This document shows positions 1-9,464 of a stretch of 64,000 bases of DNA, piece after piece. Within the stretch, counting starts at the first letter, position 1, and each line of letters begins with the position of its first letter. The notes beneath the pieces are model-generated. The model was not told the origin of the DNA. It was given only the letters and a program-made list of their open reading frames with translations, and did no database searches. A program made the position numbers and the translations under genes. The DNA is from Bacteroidota bacterium (lineage in GTDB: Bacteria; Bacteroidota; Bacteroidia; NS11-12g; UBA955), in contig JAMLHC010000005.1 of assembly GCA_023957335.1 (NCBI GenBank), positions 124,001 through 188,000 of the forward strand, given 5' to 3'.

Positions 1-1
1 T

Positions 2-382
2 ACATTTAAAACTCATATTACTCAAATCAAAAATATAAGGGCAGGCGAAGGGGTAGGATATGGTTTTCAGAATGTCGAAAATAAGGAACGTAAAATTGCA
101 ATCATCGCAGTGGGGTATGCAGATGGATTCAATCGAAAATTTAGCCGCCACAATCATTTTGTACTCATCAATGGACAGAAAGCAGAGATAGTCGGAAATG
201 TTTGTATGGATATGAGCATGGTGGATGTAACTGATATTAAATGTTATGAAGGTGATAGCGTGCTTCTTTTCGGAGAAGAATTACCGATAAATCTATGGGC
301 AGAAAAATTGGATACAATACCTTATGAAGTGCTGACCTCAATCAGCCAAAGGGTAAGAAGAGTTTTTGTGTCAGAAAGCTAA
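2..382 (+). CDS. alr: Alanine racemase, C-terminal part (5'-truncated by window edge)
   Basis: The last 126 residues of a PLP-dependent alanine racemase, which supplies D-alanine for peptidoglycan. The frame is open from base 2, so the start lies outside the window. Visible are the GEGVGYG segment, whose Tyr (residue 20 of the visible part) matches the catalytic Tyr of the family, then VGYADGFNRK and VGNVCMDMSMVDVT, the C-terminal beta-domain signatures, and a terminal YEVLTSISQRVRR. In many Bacteroidota this domain is the C-terminal half of a MurF-Alr fusion; whether that holds here cannot be seen. Confidence 0.93.
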   Translation, partial: TFKTHITQIKNIRAGEGVGYGFQNVENKERKIAIIAVGYADGFNRKFSRHNHFVLINGQKAEIVGNVCMDMSMVDVTDIKCYEGDSVLLFGEELPINLWAEKLDTIPYEVLTSISQRVRRVFVSES

Positions 383-424
383 ACCGCCAACATACCGCAA
401 CGCAACTCAATTCATTCAATGCGT

Positions 425-1156
425 TTATGATTGGGTGTACTGAGGCAGTTCCATCGGTACTTCTATTAATAAAATCTCAGAATGTTCCGTAGCTGTCAGT
501 TCAAATGAACCTGTGTCCCAAATCCCCATACCATCGCGTCTGTTCAAGATTTGATTTTCAATTTTGGCTTGACCTTCTAACACAAATACATAGACTCCAT
601 TGCCGGATTTCTTGAGTTTATATTCTTTAGAAATTCCTTTTTCAAAATTTGCCAGATGCATCCATGCATCCTGATGTATCCAAACACCTCCATCACTTGG
701 ATTTGGCGAGAGAATCTGCTGAAAATCATTTAGTTTTTTGTTGGCAATGATAGATTTCTGGTCATATCTGGGTTCGACATCACGTTCTCGACTCAAAATC
801 CATAGTTGAAGAAATTTGACTTCTTTGTCGTTATTGGCATTTTTTTCTGAATGAACCATTCCGCTACCTGCGCTCATCACTTGTATTTCTCCTTTGCGAA
901 TTATGCCTTCATTGCCCATGCTGTCGCCATGTTGCAAATCCCCTTCCAAAGGAATACTGATAATTTCCATGTTTTTATGCGGATGCTTGCCAAATCCCAT
1001 TCCTGCTTGTACGGTATCATCATTTAAGACCCTTAATGTGCCAAAATTCATTCTATCTGAATTGTAGTAATTTGCAAAACTAAATGTGTGGTAAGTGTTT
1101 AACCAACCGTGATTTGCGTGACCTCTGCTTTCTGCGCTATGATAAATGGTTTTCAT
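425..1156 (-). CDS. Pirin family protein (YhaK/YhhW-type)
   Basis: A 243-residue bicupin of the pirin family; some members have quercetinase activity, but the physiological role is usually unknown. The N-terminal cupin carries the expected metal ligands: His58 and His60 in KHPHKNME, and His102 and Glu104 in GMVHSEKN. The second cupin (about residues 150-243) is present. Convergent with the racemase gene and divergent from rmuC. A second, unrelated-subtype pirin lies at 36237-37112. The ATG at 1156 is the only sensible start, as the homology begins immediately after it. Confidence 0.9.
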   Translation of the reverse strand: MKTIYHSAESRGHANHGWLNTYHTFSFANYYNSDRMNFGTLRVLNDDTVQAGMGFGKHPHKNMEIISIPLEGDLQHGDSMGNEGIIRKGEIQVMSAGSGMVHSEKNANNDKEVKFLQLWILSRERDVEPRYDQKSIIANKKLNDFQQILSPNPSDGGVWIHQDAWMHLANFEKGISKEYKLKKSGNGVYVFVLEGQAKIENQILNRRDGMGIWDTGSFELTATEHSEILLIEVPMELPQYTQS

Positions 1157-1277
1157 ATTCTATCAAATTGATACTGCAAAACTATATATAACAATTTCAG
1201 CAGACATTGACGTAAGATAAGAAACTAATTTGTGGATTAAAATGTAATCTGTTGATGATTGCTTTTCGCATTAAGAT

Positions 1278-1285
1278 TACCTTTG
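1278..1285 (+). promoter_or_regulatory. Bacteroidota -7 box for rmuC
   Basis: TACCTTTG fits the TAnnTTTG consensus and ends 6 bp before the rmuC ATG. No clear -33 TTTG at the usual distance. The short gap suggests a leaderless transcript. Confidence 0.5.
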
Positions 1286-1291
1286 TGAACT

Positions 1292-2656
1292 ATGATAATA
1301 TTCTTTTATTTGTTTGTGGGTCTGGCGCTTGGACTTATTATAGGTTGGCTTGTCAAGAGTAAAAACAGTAATAGCTCATCATTAGAATACGATAAACAAA
1401 TTGCTGCCTTACAGCATGAGAAAATAATGTTGGAAAGCAACCTGAAAATGGGTGCTGAACAAATAGCGGAACTGACACAAAGAACAGCCAAAGACACAGA
1501 GCAGATTATTGAACTTAATAGAAGGATTGCCGGCTTAGAGAGCGACAACCGAAACTGGAAAGAAAGGTTGGAACAACATCAACAAGATGCCGAAAAAAAT
1601 GAGAAAATTCTGAAAGAAAGATTTGAAAACATTGCGAACAAAATTCTCGATGAAAAATCGCAAAAATTCATAGAGACCAATCGTACCAATTTGGATGTTA
1701 TCCTCAATCCACTTAAAGAAAAGATTACAAATTTTGAACAAAAGGTAGAACAGACCTATACAAACGAAGCCAAAGAACGACATTCCCTTAAAGATGAAGT
1801 GAAAAATTTGGTTGAACTCAATACAAAACTTAACACAGAAGCACAAAATCTGACACGTGCGCTCAAAGGCGATAGAAAAAAACAAGGTAATTGGGGTGAA
1901 CTCATGTTGGATAATATCTTAGAAAGCAGTGGCTTGAGAGAGGGTATGGAATACGAAAAGCAGTATACCACCACCAACGATGAATCTCAAAGAATTTATC
2001 CTGATTTTGTGGTAAAACTGCCTGAGCATAAACACTTGATTATTGACTCCAAAGTGTCTTTGGTAGCTTATGAACGCTTTGTAAATACAGAAGATGCAGA
2101 AACACAACAAAGTGCTATCAACGAGCATATTATTTCTGTCAAAAACCATGTGCGCGACTTGTCTGACAAGAATTATTTCAAAGCCGGTGGTTTGAACTCA
2201 CCCGATTTTGTGCTTTTGTTCATGCCAATAGAATCTTCTTTTGCTGCTGCAATAGAAGCCGATGCAGATTTATTCAATTTTGCATGGGAGAAAAAAATTG
2301 TGATAGTCAGTCCAAGTACTTTGTTAGCTACACTCAAAACAGTTGCCAGCCTTTGGAGGTTGGAAAAACAAAATTTGAACGCAGCAAAAATTGCATCCGA
2401 AGCCGGAGGGCTTTATGATAAGTTCAATGGTTTGGTGGAAGAATTAAAAAAACTTGGCAATCAAATCAATACTGTACAAGGTACTTATAAGGATGCATTT
2501 AGTAAATTGTCAACAGGAAACGGCAACTTGGTATCAAAAGTTCATAAGATTAAATTACTTGGAGCCAAAACCTCTAAACAAATCGATCTGAATCTTGTGA
2601 ACGAAGCGCTGGAAAATGACAAGGAGGAAGAATTTAATGAAGATAATCTATCTTAA
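1292..2656 (+). CDS. rmuC: DNA recombination protein RmuC homolog
   Basis: 454 residues. An N-terminal membrane segment (about residues 2-21) is followed by a long Lys/Glu/Gln-rich coiled coil (about 30-185) and the RmuC nuclease-like domain, starting near KKQGNWGE (about residue 194) and including DSKVSLVAYERF (about 252-263). RmuC proteins limit inversions at short inverted repeats; the biochemical activity is inferred from family membership. The length and order match the family. The acidic C-terminal tail is ordinary. Transcribed alone, with a -7 box directly upstream. Confidence 0.93.
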   Translation: MIIFFYLFVGLALGLIIGWLVKSKNSNSSSLEYDKQIAALQHEKIMLESNLKMGAEQIAELTQRTAKDTEQIIELNRRIAGLESDNRNWKERLEQHQQDAEKNEKILKERFENIANKILDEKSQKFIETNRTNLDVILNPLKEKITNFEQKVEQTYTNEAKERHSLKDEVKNLVELNTKLNTEAQNLTRALKGDRKKQGNWGELMLDNILESSGLREGMEYEKQYTTTNDESQRIYPDFVVKLPEHKHLIIDSKVSLVAYERFVNTEDAETQQSAINEHIISVKNHVRDLSDKNYFKAGGLNSPDFVLLFMPIESSFAAAIEADADLFNFAWEKKIVIVSPSTLLATLKTVASLWRLEKQNLNAAKIASEAGGLYDKFNGLVEELKKLGNQINTVQGTYKDAFSKLSTGNGNLVSKVHKIKLLGAKTSKQIDLNLVNEALENDKEEEFNEDNLS

Positions 2657-2713
2657 AATACAGAAGGTAATCATGTGAATTTGTGGTTAATGTAGGTGTA
2701 GAAATTAAAAATG

Positions 2714-2721
2714 TAGCTTTG
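2714..2721 (+). promoter_or_regulatory. Bacteroidota -7 box for the TauE/SafE gene
   Basis: TAGCTTTG matches TAnnTTTG and ends 5 bp before the ATG at 2727. Its last G is the first base of an upstream in-frame GTG (2721), which argues that translation starts at 2727 instead. Confidence 0.5.
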
Positions 2722-2726
2722 TGGCG

Positions 2727-3587
2727 ATGGAGCAACTTGTTTACTCGTTAATGTTGGTCGTGGTATCACTCTTTGCGGGATTGGTAGGCGCATTGACGGG
2801 ATTAGGCGGAGGGATAATCATTGTTCCGGCACTTACATTGCTCTTTGACGTTCCCATTCCTTACGCCATTGCCACGTCTTTGATTGCTGTTATTAGTACA
2901 TCCAGTGGTGCCGCCTCTGCCTATGTCAAAGAGGGTTATACAAATCTGCAAGTAGGTATGTTTTTGCAGATTGCTACCTCTCTGGGTGCAGTTTTGGGTG
3001 CAGTTGTTATTCTGTGGATGAATGTCCCTACTGATTTATTAGGAATTGTTTTTGGTTTGGTACTGATTGTAACAGCCATTCTGACAATGCAAGCCAAAGC
3101 AGACCATAGGGAAGCAGTTGTACGAGGCTCATTATCCGAAAAATTACAACTCTATGGAGCATTTCCCGTCAATGGTGTCCAAGAAAAATATGGCTCAGCC
3201 AACCCCATACTCGGCTCTGTTGTTATGTCTGTTGCAGGCTTCTTGTCCGGATTGTTGGGAGTGGGCGGTGGCGTCTTTAAGGTGCTGGCTATGGACAATG
3301 TGATGCGATTGCCTTTCAAGGTGTCCACAACAACCAGTAATTTTATGATTGGTGTAACCGCTGTTTCAAGTGCTATTATCTATCTTGCCAATGGATATGT
3401 TGTACCATTGTTAGCAGCACCGGTGTTGATTGGTATTATTATAGGCTCATTTCTGGGAGCTAAAATTTTAAATAAAATTAATGTGAAACTGCTTAAGCAA
3501 ATCTTTGCCGTCATTGTGGTAGTTATCGCACTCTACATGATTTATAATGGGTTGACAGGTAATTTTAGTTCAAAACATCATGCTTAA
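2727..3587 (+). CDS. TauE/SafE family sulfite/organosulfonate-type exporter (TSUP)
   Basis: 286-residue integral membrane protein, nearly all hydrophobic, with two inverted-repeat-like halves each containing the family glycine motif: GALTGLGGGIIIVPAL near residue 20 and SGLLGVGGGVF near residue 173. TSUP proteins move sulfite, sulfonates or related small anions; the substrate cannot be deduced. The stop overlaps the next gene by 8 bp, so the two are cotranscribed and probably function together. An in-frame GTG at 2721 would add two residues but overlaps the promoter box. Confidence 0.9.
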   Translation: MEQLVYSLMLVVVSLFAGLVGALTGLGGGIIIVPALTLLFDVPIPYAIATSLIAVISTSSGAASAYVKEGYTNLQVGMFLQIATSLGAVLGAVVILWMNVPTDLLGIVFGLVLIVTAILTMQAKADHREAVVRGSLSEKLQLYGAFPVNGVQEKYGSANPILGSVVMSVAGFLSGLLGVGGGVFKVLAMDNVMRLPFKVSTTTSNFMIGVTAVSSAIIYLANGYVVPLLAAPVLIGIIIGSFLGAKILNKINVKLLKQIFAVIVVVIALYMIYNGLTGNFSSKHHA

Positions 3588-3972
3588 AATATCAAATTCG
3601 GAAAACGAAACTAAGCATATTCAGAAATTAATCGGGAATACGCTACGTCTGGGTGTCTGGGTATCATTTTGTTTGTCAATATTGGGCGTTTTGTTGTCTT
3701 TTTTGAAAATCCCTAACTCGCCAGAAACGCAACAAATATTTACAGAAAACCCTGCTAAATTTTCGTTCACAGAGTTGCTTTCAGGGCTTATTTGCCTTGA
3801 TGCAAGCCATATTGCGATGTGTGGAGTAATTGTTATGCTGTTAACTCCATTATTGCGAGTTATCTTTCTTTTGTTTGCGTATCAAAAACAGAAAAATTCA
3901 ATGTATGAAGTCATTTCTTACATCGTCTTGGTCATAATTCTTTTAAGCGTTGTGATTGGGGTGGTAAAGTAA
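3580..3972 (+). CDS. DUF1634 domain membrane protein
   Basis: 130 residues with three predicted membrane segments (about 22-42, 80-100 and 112-129). Small DUF1634 proteins are commonly encoded next to TauE/SafE permeases and probably act as an accessory subunit. The 8-bp overlap with the permease gene supports translational coupling. No catalytic motif is visible. Family assignment rests on size, topology and this neighbourhood. Confidence 0.78.
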   Translation: MLKISNSENETKHIQKLIGNTLRLGVWVSFCLSILGVLLSFLKIPNSPETQQIFTENPAKFSFTELLSGLICLDASHIAMCGVIVMLLTPLLRVIFLLFAYQKQKNSMYEVISYIVLVIILLSVVIGVVK

Positions 3973-4040
3973 CTTGAATATCGGACTGTTTTAGACCAAT
4001 TTGTGCGTAACATGTACACTATTCTCAGCCTAAAATAATC

Positions 4041-4048
4041 TAACTTTG
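4041..4048 (+). promoter_or_regulatory. Bacteroidota -7 box for the Fur-family gene
   Basis: TAACTTTG, a perfect TAnnTTTG, ends 8 bp before the ATG at 4057. No well-spaced -33 TTTG. Confidence 0.5.
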
Positions 4049-4056
4049 CCCTCATT

Positions 4057-4581
4057 ATGCCTGATGCTAAAACAGTCACAAAAAATATCATAGAGCTCAA
4101 GGAAACGGTTCGCAAGATTTTTACTGAGTTTCTTGAAGAAAATGGACATCGTAAGACTCCGGAACGCTATGCTATTCTTGATGAAATTTATTCAAAGAGA
4201 GAGCATTTTGACGTTGATACACTTTATATTCAAATGAAAAACCGCAAATACAGAGTGAGCCGTGCAACAGTTTATAATACCTTGGATTTGTTGTTAGAAG
4301 CAGGATTGGTTAAAAGACATCAGTTCGGACAAAATCTTGCTATGTATGAGCAAGCTTATGGCTCCATGCAACATGACCATTTAATTTGTGTGGCATGCAG
4401 CAAAGTGTTTGAGTTTTGCGACCCGCGCATTCAGTTGATTAAAAATACGATGGGAGAAATGCTTAACTTTCAGGTTAAACATCACAGTTTACATTTGTTT
4501 GGAAACCCTCCATTAGATGAAAAATCTGTTTGTCAAAATTGCAAAAAAGTGGTTTCACCGGATATGCAAGATTCTAATTAA
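4057..4581 (+). CDS. Fur family transcriptional regulator
   Basis: 174-residue metal-dependent repressor. A winged-helix DNA-binding part (about residues 30-90, with [19 protein letters not shown]) precedes the dimerisation domain. Metal sites are visible: His106 and His108 in [10 protein letters not shown], a structural-zinc cysteine set Cys111/Cys114 and Cys159/Cys162, and His142, His143 and His146. Both CxxC pairs are intact. Whether it senses Fe, Zn, Mn or peroxide cannot be decided from the residues alone. It precedes purA and fumC on the same strand (26-bp gap to purA), a linkage probably of transcription, not function. Confidence 0.9.
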   Translation: MPDAKTVTKNIIELKETVRKIFTEFLEENGHRKTPERYAILDEIYSKREHFDVDTLYIQMKNRKYRVSRATVYNTLDLLLEAGLVKRHQFGQNLAMYEQAYGSMQHDHLICVACSKVFEFCDPRIQLIKNTMGEMLNFQVKHHSLHLFGNPPLDEKSVCQNCKKVVSPDMQDSN

Positions 4582-4607
4582 ATAATTCAAAAATACGATA
4601 CAGCGAA

Positions 4608-5879
4608 ATGATAGATGTAGTTTTAGGTTTGCAGTGGGGAGATGAAGGAAAAGGCAAGATTGCGGATTTTCTTACTCCGAGATATGATTTGGTGGCAAGA
4701 TTTCAGGGAGGTCCCAATGCAGGACACAGCCTTGCTTTTAATGATAAAAAAGTAGTTTTGAATACAATTCCTTCAGGAATATTTCATGAAACTTGTCTCA
4801 ACGTGATTGGAAATGGCGTGGTGGTTGACCCCGTACGCATCAAAGAAGAAATTGCCAGAGTTCAAGAAATGGGAGGAGAGCCTATAAAAAATCTTGTTTT
4901 TAGTAGAAAAGCAACGATTATTCTGCCCACACATAGAGTCTTAGACGCTGCTTCTGAATTTGCCAGAGGAGAAGAAAAAATCGGTTCTACGCTACGTGGA
5001 ATCACCCCCGCATACCGTGACAAAATCGGTAGGACAGCTTTGTTCTTGGGCGAAATATTCTCAGATAAGTTTATCCAGCACTATGAAGAACTCAAAAGGA
5101 CACACCTGAAATATATAGGATACTACGGATATAAAGACTTTGACTTGGCTGTATTAGAAAAAGAATTCTTTGCTGCCATTGAGTTTCTCAAAGATTTTAA
5201 ATTTGATGATACCGAATATCTGGTGAATGAATCTTGTGCTGCCGGCAAAAAGGTTCTGGCTGAAGGTGCACAAGGTTCTATGTTGGATATTGATTTCGGC
5301 TCTTACCCCTTTGTAACTTCTTCCAATACTATTTCGGGAGGTGTTTGCAACGGACTTGGTGTTGCACCCAATAAAGTACACAATGTATCAGGCATTTTTA
5401 AAGCATACTGTACCAGAGTAGGCAGTGGTCCTTTTCCCACAGAGTTAGACAATGAAATAGGAGAGACCTTGCGTAAAAATGGATTTGAGTTTGGGGCAAC
5501 TACGGGCCGCCCCAGACGCTGTGGTTGGCTTGATTTGGTGGCGCTCAAATATGCAATCATGTTAAGCGGGGTAAACAAACTGATAATGATGAAAGCAGAT
5601 GTGTTATCAGGTATGGAAACGCTCAATGTATGTACACATTACATCATTGATGGCAAAAGAACTGATAGATTCCCGACTAATCTGTGCAATGCAAAGGTAG
5701 AACCGGTTTATAAAGAGTTTAAAGGTTGGAAAGAAGACATTAGTATTTGCAAAACTGTGGATGAACTTCCACAAACATTTAGGGATTATATTCAATTTAT
5801 TGAAACTTTTACGGGAGTGAAAGTCCATATCATTTCCGTTGGACCTGATAGAGAGCAAACAATTTTAAATCACAATTAA
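4608..5879 (+). CDS. purA: Adenylosuccinate synthetase
   Basis: 423 residues, full length. Converts IMP and aspartate, with GTP, to adenylosuccinate in AMP synthesis. The P-loop-like GLQWGDEGKGK (residues 7-17) is at the N-terminus, followed by FQGGPNAGHS, GSTLRGITPAYRDKIGR, and GATTGRPRRCGWLDLVAL in the substrate region. Second gene of a run with the Fur-family gene upstream and fumC 19 bp downstream. Its start is fixed by the N-terminal MIDVVLGLQWGDEG. Confidence 0.98.
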   Translation: MIDVVLGLQWGDEGKGKIADFLTPRYDLVARFQGGPNAGHSLAFNDKKVVLNTIPSGIFHETCLNVIGNGVVVDPVRIKEEIARVQEMGGEPIKNLVFSRKATIILPTHRVLDAASEFARGEEKIGSTLRGITPAYRDKIGRTALFLGEIFSDKFIQHYEELKRTHLKYIGYYGYKDFDLAVLEKEFFAAIEFLKDFKFDDTEYLVNESCAAGKKVLAEGAQGSMLDIDFGSYPFVTSSNTISGGVCNGLGVAPNKVHNVSGIFKAYCTRVGSGPFPTELDNEIGETLRKNGFEFGATTGRPRRCGWLDLVALKYAIMLSGVNKLIMMKADVLSGMETLNVCTHYIIDGKRTDRFPTNLCNAKVEPVYKEFKGWKEDISICKTVDELPQTFRDYIQFIETFTGVKVHIISVGPDREQTILNHN

Positions 5880-5898
5880 GCAATAATATTTAAAAGAT

Positions 5899-7326
5899 AT
5901 GACAGACAGCAATTTCAGAATAGAAAAAGACAGCATGGGCGAAGTAAAAGTTCCTGCTAATGTGTATTGGGGAGCACAAACAGAGCGTTCATTTGAGAAT
6001 TTCAAAATTGGCGGACAGAGACACAAGATGCCCATTGAGATTATTCGTGCTTTTGCCTATCTAAAAAAGGCAGCAGCATTGACAAACTGTGAACTTGGTG
6101 TGCTGAGCCAAGAAAAATGCGATCTCATTGGGCAGGTTTGTGATGAAATACTTGCGGGTAAATTAGATGACCAGTTTCCGCTTGTGATTTGGCAAACCGG
6201 CTCAGGAACTCAGTCCAATATGAATGTAAACGAAGTAATTGCCAACCGAGGTCACGTTATAAAAGGCGGAAAACTGACTGACGAAAAGAAATTTTTACAT
6301 CCCAATGACGATGTAAATAAATCTCAAAGTTCAAATGATACCTATCCAACAGCCATGTCCATCGCGGTATATAAACAAGTGATTGATTATACACTGCCCG
6401 GAATGCAGGCATTGAAAACAACCATTAAGCATAAAGCAAGAGAGTTTGCCAATGTGATTAAAAACGGTCGTACCCACATGATGGATGCAACGCCAATTAC
6501 AGTAGGACAAGAATTCTCCGGTTATAGACAGCAATTAGAAAACGGATTAAAATCAATTGAATTTACGCTCAAAGGAGTGGCGGAAATTGCCTTAGGAGGA
6601 ACTGCGGTGGGAACCGGTATTAATACTCCCAAAGGATACACAAACCTTGTTGCAAAACATATTGCCAATTTGACGGATATGCCTATCATTACTGCACCTA
6701 ACAAGTTTGAAGCCTTGTCCGCACATGATGCAATGGTGGATTTACATGGCGCATTAAAACGGGTAGCTGTTTCTTGTATGAAAATTGCCAACGATATTCG
6801 CTTGTCCAGCTCAGGTCCCAGAAGTGGAATAGGAGAGTTGTTCATTCCGGAAAATGAACCAGGGTCTTCTATTATGCCGGGAAAAGTTAATCCTACTCAG
6901 GTTGAAGCATTGACAATGGTATGTGCACAAATCATGGGCAACGATGTTGCTGTTTCAGTTGCCGGTTCAAACGGACAATTTCAGTTGAATGTATTCAAAC
7001 CCGTGATTGCGGTTAATCTACTTGATTCTGCCAGACTTTTGGGAGAGGCTTGCTTGTCATTCAACAACCATTGTATGGTGGGCGTAGAACCCAACTATAC
7101 TGAAATTAAGCATAAACTTGAAAATTCACTTATGTTGGTAACAGCTCTTAATACCCATATAGGATATGATAATGCTGCCAAAATTGCTAAAAAGGCACAT
7201 GCTGAAAATACCACTTTGCGCAAAGCTGCAATTGAGCTTGGATTACTTACAAATGAGCAGTTTGATGAATGGGTTCGTCCTGAAAATATGATTGGGAATG
7301 TAAATGATTCAATTAAATTTGACTAA
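5899..7326 (+). CDS. fumC: Fumarate hydratase, class II
   Basis: 475 residues. Iron-independent fumarase of the TCA cycle, interconverting fumarate and malate. The superfamily signature [13 protein letters not shown] lies at residues 322-334, with the catalytic serine in it; [17 protein letters not shown] and [13 protein letters not shown] are also present. Length is typical for FumC. Follows purA closely (19 bp); both handle fumarate-linked metabolism, since purine synthesis releases fumarate via PurB. Confidence 0.97.
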   Translation: MTDSNFRIEKDSMGEVKVPANVYWGAQTERSFENFKIGGQRHKMPIEIIRAFAYLKKAAALTNCELGVLSQEKCDLIGQVCDEILAGKLDDQFPLVIWQTGSGTQSNMNVNEVIANRGHVIKGGKLTDEKKFLHPNDDVNKSQSSNDTYPTAMSIAVYKQVIDYTLPGMQALKTTIKHKAREFANVIKNGRTHMMDATPITVGQEFSGYRQQLENGLKSIEFTLKGVAEIALGGTAVGTGINTPKGYTNLVAKHIANLTDMPIITAPNKFEALSAHDAMVDLHGALKRVAVSCMKIANDIRLSSSGPRSGIGELFIPENEPGSSIMPGKVNPTQVEALTMVCAQIMGNDVAVSVAGSNGQFQLNVFKPVIAVNLLDSARLLGEACLSFNNHCMVGVEPNYTEIKHKLENSLMLVTALNTHIGYDNAAKIAKKAHAENTTLRKAAIELGLLTNEQFDEWVRPENMIGNVNDSIKFD

Positions 7327-7331
7327 TCAAA

Positions 7332-7775
7332 ATGAATAATATGAAATACTGGAAAATTTTAACTTTAGTGACAGTTTTGGCTGCAATTGTTTCTTGTAAT
7401 CAAAAGAAAGGACAGGGCGTTTATGGTGAAAAATTTGAGATAAACAATCCGCTTACGGTAGATGATTTGTTGGCAAAAATGGAAGGAAAAGATGTCATTG
7501 AAGCACAAGTGAAAGGTGTGATTACCGGAGTTTGTAAGAGTGAAGGTTGTTGGATTACTTTCACCACAAAAGATGGAGAAGCATTTTATATTAATACCAA
7601 GGATAAAGCATTCAGCCTTCCCCCTGAAGTTGTCGGAAAAACTGCTATTGCAAAAGGAAGTGCACTTTCTATCGAAAAACAAAAACAGATAGAAATAGAA
7701 GCAGGGGAAGACCCTGATGATTTGGATTGGATTGATGCTGTAAGCTTTAGCGCAGACGGAATTATTGTACAATAG
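7332..7775 (+). CDS. DUF4920 domain lipoprotein
   Basis: 147 residues. The N-terminus looks like a lipoprotein signal with Cys22 in AAIVSCNQ as the likely lipidated residue. The body has the GVCKSEGCWITF motif (Cys68, Cys73, Trp74) typical of DUF4920, an uncharacterised Bacteroidota periplasmic or outer-membrane lipoprotein family. The paired cysteines could bind a metal or form a disulfide; neither can be decided here. It starts 5 bp after the fumC stop, so is cotranscribed. An alternative ATG at 7341 would shorten it by three residues. Confidence 0.8.
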   Translation: MNNMKYWKILTLVTVLAAIVSCNQKKGQGVYGEKFEINNPLTVDDLLAKMEGKDVIEAQVKGVITGVCKSEGCWITFTTKDGEAFYINTKDKAFSLPPEVVGKTAIAKGSALSIEKQKQIEIEAGEDPDDLDWIDAVSFSADGIIVQ

Positions 7776-7858
7776 GAATTAAAAAAGAGGAGAAGGGTGG
7801 TTTTACTAAAGAATTGCTCACTTTCCTCTTTGATTATTGTTTGTACTCAACAAACCTT

Positions 7859-8009
7859 CTGTCATGCTGAGTGTTTTTGTAGCTCCGAACAAAAACGTAT
7901 CGAAGCATGCTGAGTTTAATTTCAAAAGACCATTATCGTCCTCCTTAGGTCACCCTTCTAAGCACTCGCCCCAAGCGCGCATCATCGCTGCGAGCACTCA
8001 GGATGACAG
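7859..8009. repeat. Palindrome-ended interspersed repeat, copy 1
   Basis: A 151-bp unit whose first 15 bases (CTGTCATGCTGAGTG) are the inverted complement of its last 15 with one mismatch. Its start-to-start distance to copy 2 is 158 bp. Such GTCATGCTGAG/CTCAGGATGAC-ended repeats are common between Bacteroidota genes; that is recollection, not a search. No convincing coding potential: a 63-residue frame across it (7837-8028) has no gene-like features. Confidence 0.8.
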
Positions 8010-8016
8010 TGTGTTT

Positions 8017-8166
8017 CTGTCATGCTGAGTGTTTTTGTAGCTCCGAACAAAAACTAATCGAAGCATGCTGAGTTTAATTTCAAAAGACTGTAATCATCCA
8101 ACTCCTGTCATCCTTCGATACACTCGTCCCAAGCGCACACCATCGCTGCGAGCACTCAGGTTGACA
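8017..8166. repeat. Palindrome-ended interspersed repeat, copy 2
   Basis: Second, slightly diverged copy of the 7859-8009 unit in the same orientation. The first half is nearly identical, including the internal tcgaagcatgctgag segment. The terminal inverted repeat is more decayed (GGTTGACA in place of GGATGACA). The pair occupies most of the gap between the DUF4920 gene and hutI. Confidence 0.78.
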
Positions 8167-8201
8167 ATGTGCGACAACCGTACTAAATAGACTAATTTTC
8201 T

Positions 8202-9449
8202 TTATTGAGGCTCGAAAAAGAATCCCCGCAACATCACCCTTTCTGGTTTTAGTCCAGCAAAATGATAGGGAGCCAAAGCCAAAGTAGTCTTGGGTTTGAA
8301 AAATAGCAGCGAAGCTTCTTTACCTACGGTAATACTGCCCAATTCATGCTGCAATTCGAGTGCGGCTGCCGCATTCAACGTGAGTGCATTAAATGCCTCT
8401 TCCGGCAATAATTTCATTTTAATACAAGCTAAAGACCAGACGAACAATAAATTTCCCGAAGGACATGAACCGGGATTGAAGTCAGAAGCCAACACTAAGG
8501 GCAATCCTGCAGTTATAAGTTCGCGAGCCGGTGTGTATTTCATATTGAGATAGAATGAACAACCGGGCAAAGCCACAGGCATTGTCTGTGAGTTCATTAA
8601 TATATCAATCTCTGCTTGACCTATATTTTCCAAGTGATCCACAGAAATAGCACCACATTTCACACCGGATTGAACTCCTCCTGAAACACTTAATTGGTTT
8701 GCGTGAATTTTGGCTTTCAGACCATATTGAGCAGCATGTGTAAGAATATCTTCAGTTTCTTCGGTAGTAAAAAAACCGGTTTCGCAAAAGACATCAATAT
8801 AATCAACAAGCCCTTGTGAAATCGTCTGTGGAATCATTTCATTCTTGATTTTGTTAATATAGGCGGAGCGATTTTGTTTGTATTCGGGAGGGATAGCATG
8901 TGCACCCAGCAATGTTCGTTTTACAAAAAATCTATTGAAAGACTTGATTTTGGTAGCTACTTCGAGGATTTTAACTTCGCTTTCTGTTGTAAGTCCATAA
9001 CCGCTTTTGAGCTCGAATGCAATCGTGCCGGTGCTGATACAATTATAGATACGTTGCATGGAGGATGCAAGCAGAGTTTCTTTATCCATATTTTGCATGG
9101 CTCGAGCGGAGTTGAGAATGCCGCCACCTGCTGCTGCAATCTCCTCATAACTTTTACCCTCAATCTTCATCTTGAATTCTTCCTCGCGTGTTTTAGGAAA
9201 AATAATATGTGTATGCGAATCAACCAGTCCTGGCATCACAGTTTGCCCGGCAGCATCAATGATTTCGTCAAAGGTGGATTCATCCGGCATAGTATTGTTG
9301 GAACCAAAATCGGAGATTTTGTCTTTTTCTATACTTAGCCAGGCATCTTCGATACTATTTACGAATTTCATTTCTACACCGGACAATCGTTCTTTTTCGA
9401 TAGGCTGTATGCCGTATAAAATGCCAATATTTTTAATCAAAGATTTCAT
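8202..9449 (-). CDS. hutI: Imidazolonepropionase
   Basis: 415 residues from the ATG at 9449. Amidohydrolase that opens imidazolone-5-propionate to formiminoglutamate in histidine degradation. Metal-site residues are visible: His79 and His81 in GLVDSHTHIIF, His249 in KIHANQL, and Asp323 in LASDFNPGSCPSG. The longer frame starting at 9479 would add ten residues that overlap the divergent gene, so 9449 is preferred. No other hut gene is in the window, so the pathway is scattered or encoded elsewhere. Downstream lies the repeat pair. Confidence 0.93.
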   Translation of the reverse strand: MKSLIKNIGILYGIQPIEKERLSGVEMKFVNSIEDAWLSIEKDKISDFGSNNTMPDESTFDEIIDAAGQTVMPGLVDSHTHIIFPKTREEEFKMKIEGKSYEEIAAAGGGILNSARAMQNMDKETLLASSMQRIYNCISTGTIAFELKSGYGLTTESEVKILEVATKIKSFNRFFVKRTLLGAHAIPPEYKQNRSAYINKIKNEMIPQTISQGLVDYIDVFCETGFFTTEETEDILTHAAQYGLKAKIHANQLSVSGGVQSGVKCGAISVDHLENIGQAEIDILMNSQTMPVALPGCSFYLNMKYTPARELITAGLPLVLASDFNPGSCPSGNLLFVWSLACIKMKLLPEEAFNALTLNAAAALELQHELGSITVGKEASLLFFKPKTTLALAPYHFAGLKPERVMLRGFFFEPQ

Positions 9450-9451
9450 CT

Positions 9452-9459
9452 TAATTTTG
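9452..9459 (+). promoter_or_regulatory. Bacteroidota -7 box for the gamma-carbonic anhydrase gene
   Basis: TAATTTTG (TAnnTTTG) in the 15-bp gap between the divergent hutI start and the ATG at 9465, ending 5 bp before that ATG. Supports 9465 as the start and a leaderless transcript. Confidence 0.48.
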
Positions 9460-9464
9460 CTCGC

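Noticed and set aside
2721-2729. GTG at 2721 as the TauE/SafE start
   Set aside because: It overlaps the TAGCTTTG promoter box; the ATG at 2727 fits better.
7837-8028. 63-residue open frame
   Set aside because: It lies across the repeat pair, has no promoter or ordered protein features, and simply reads through the palindromic unit.
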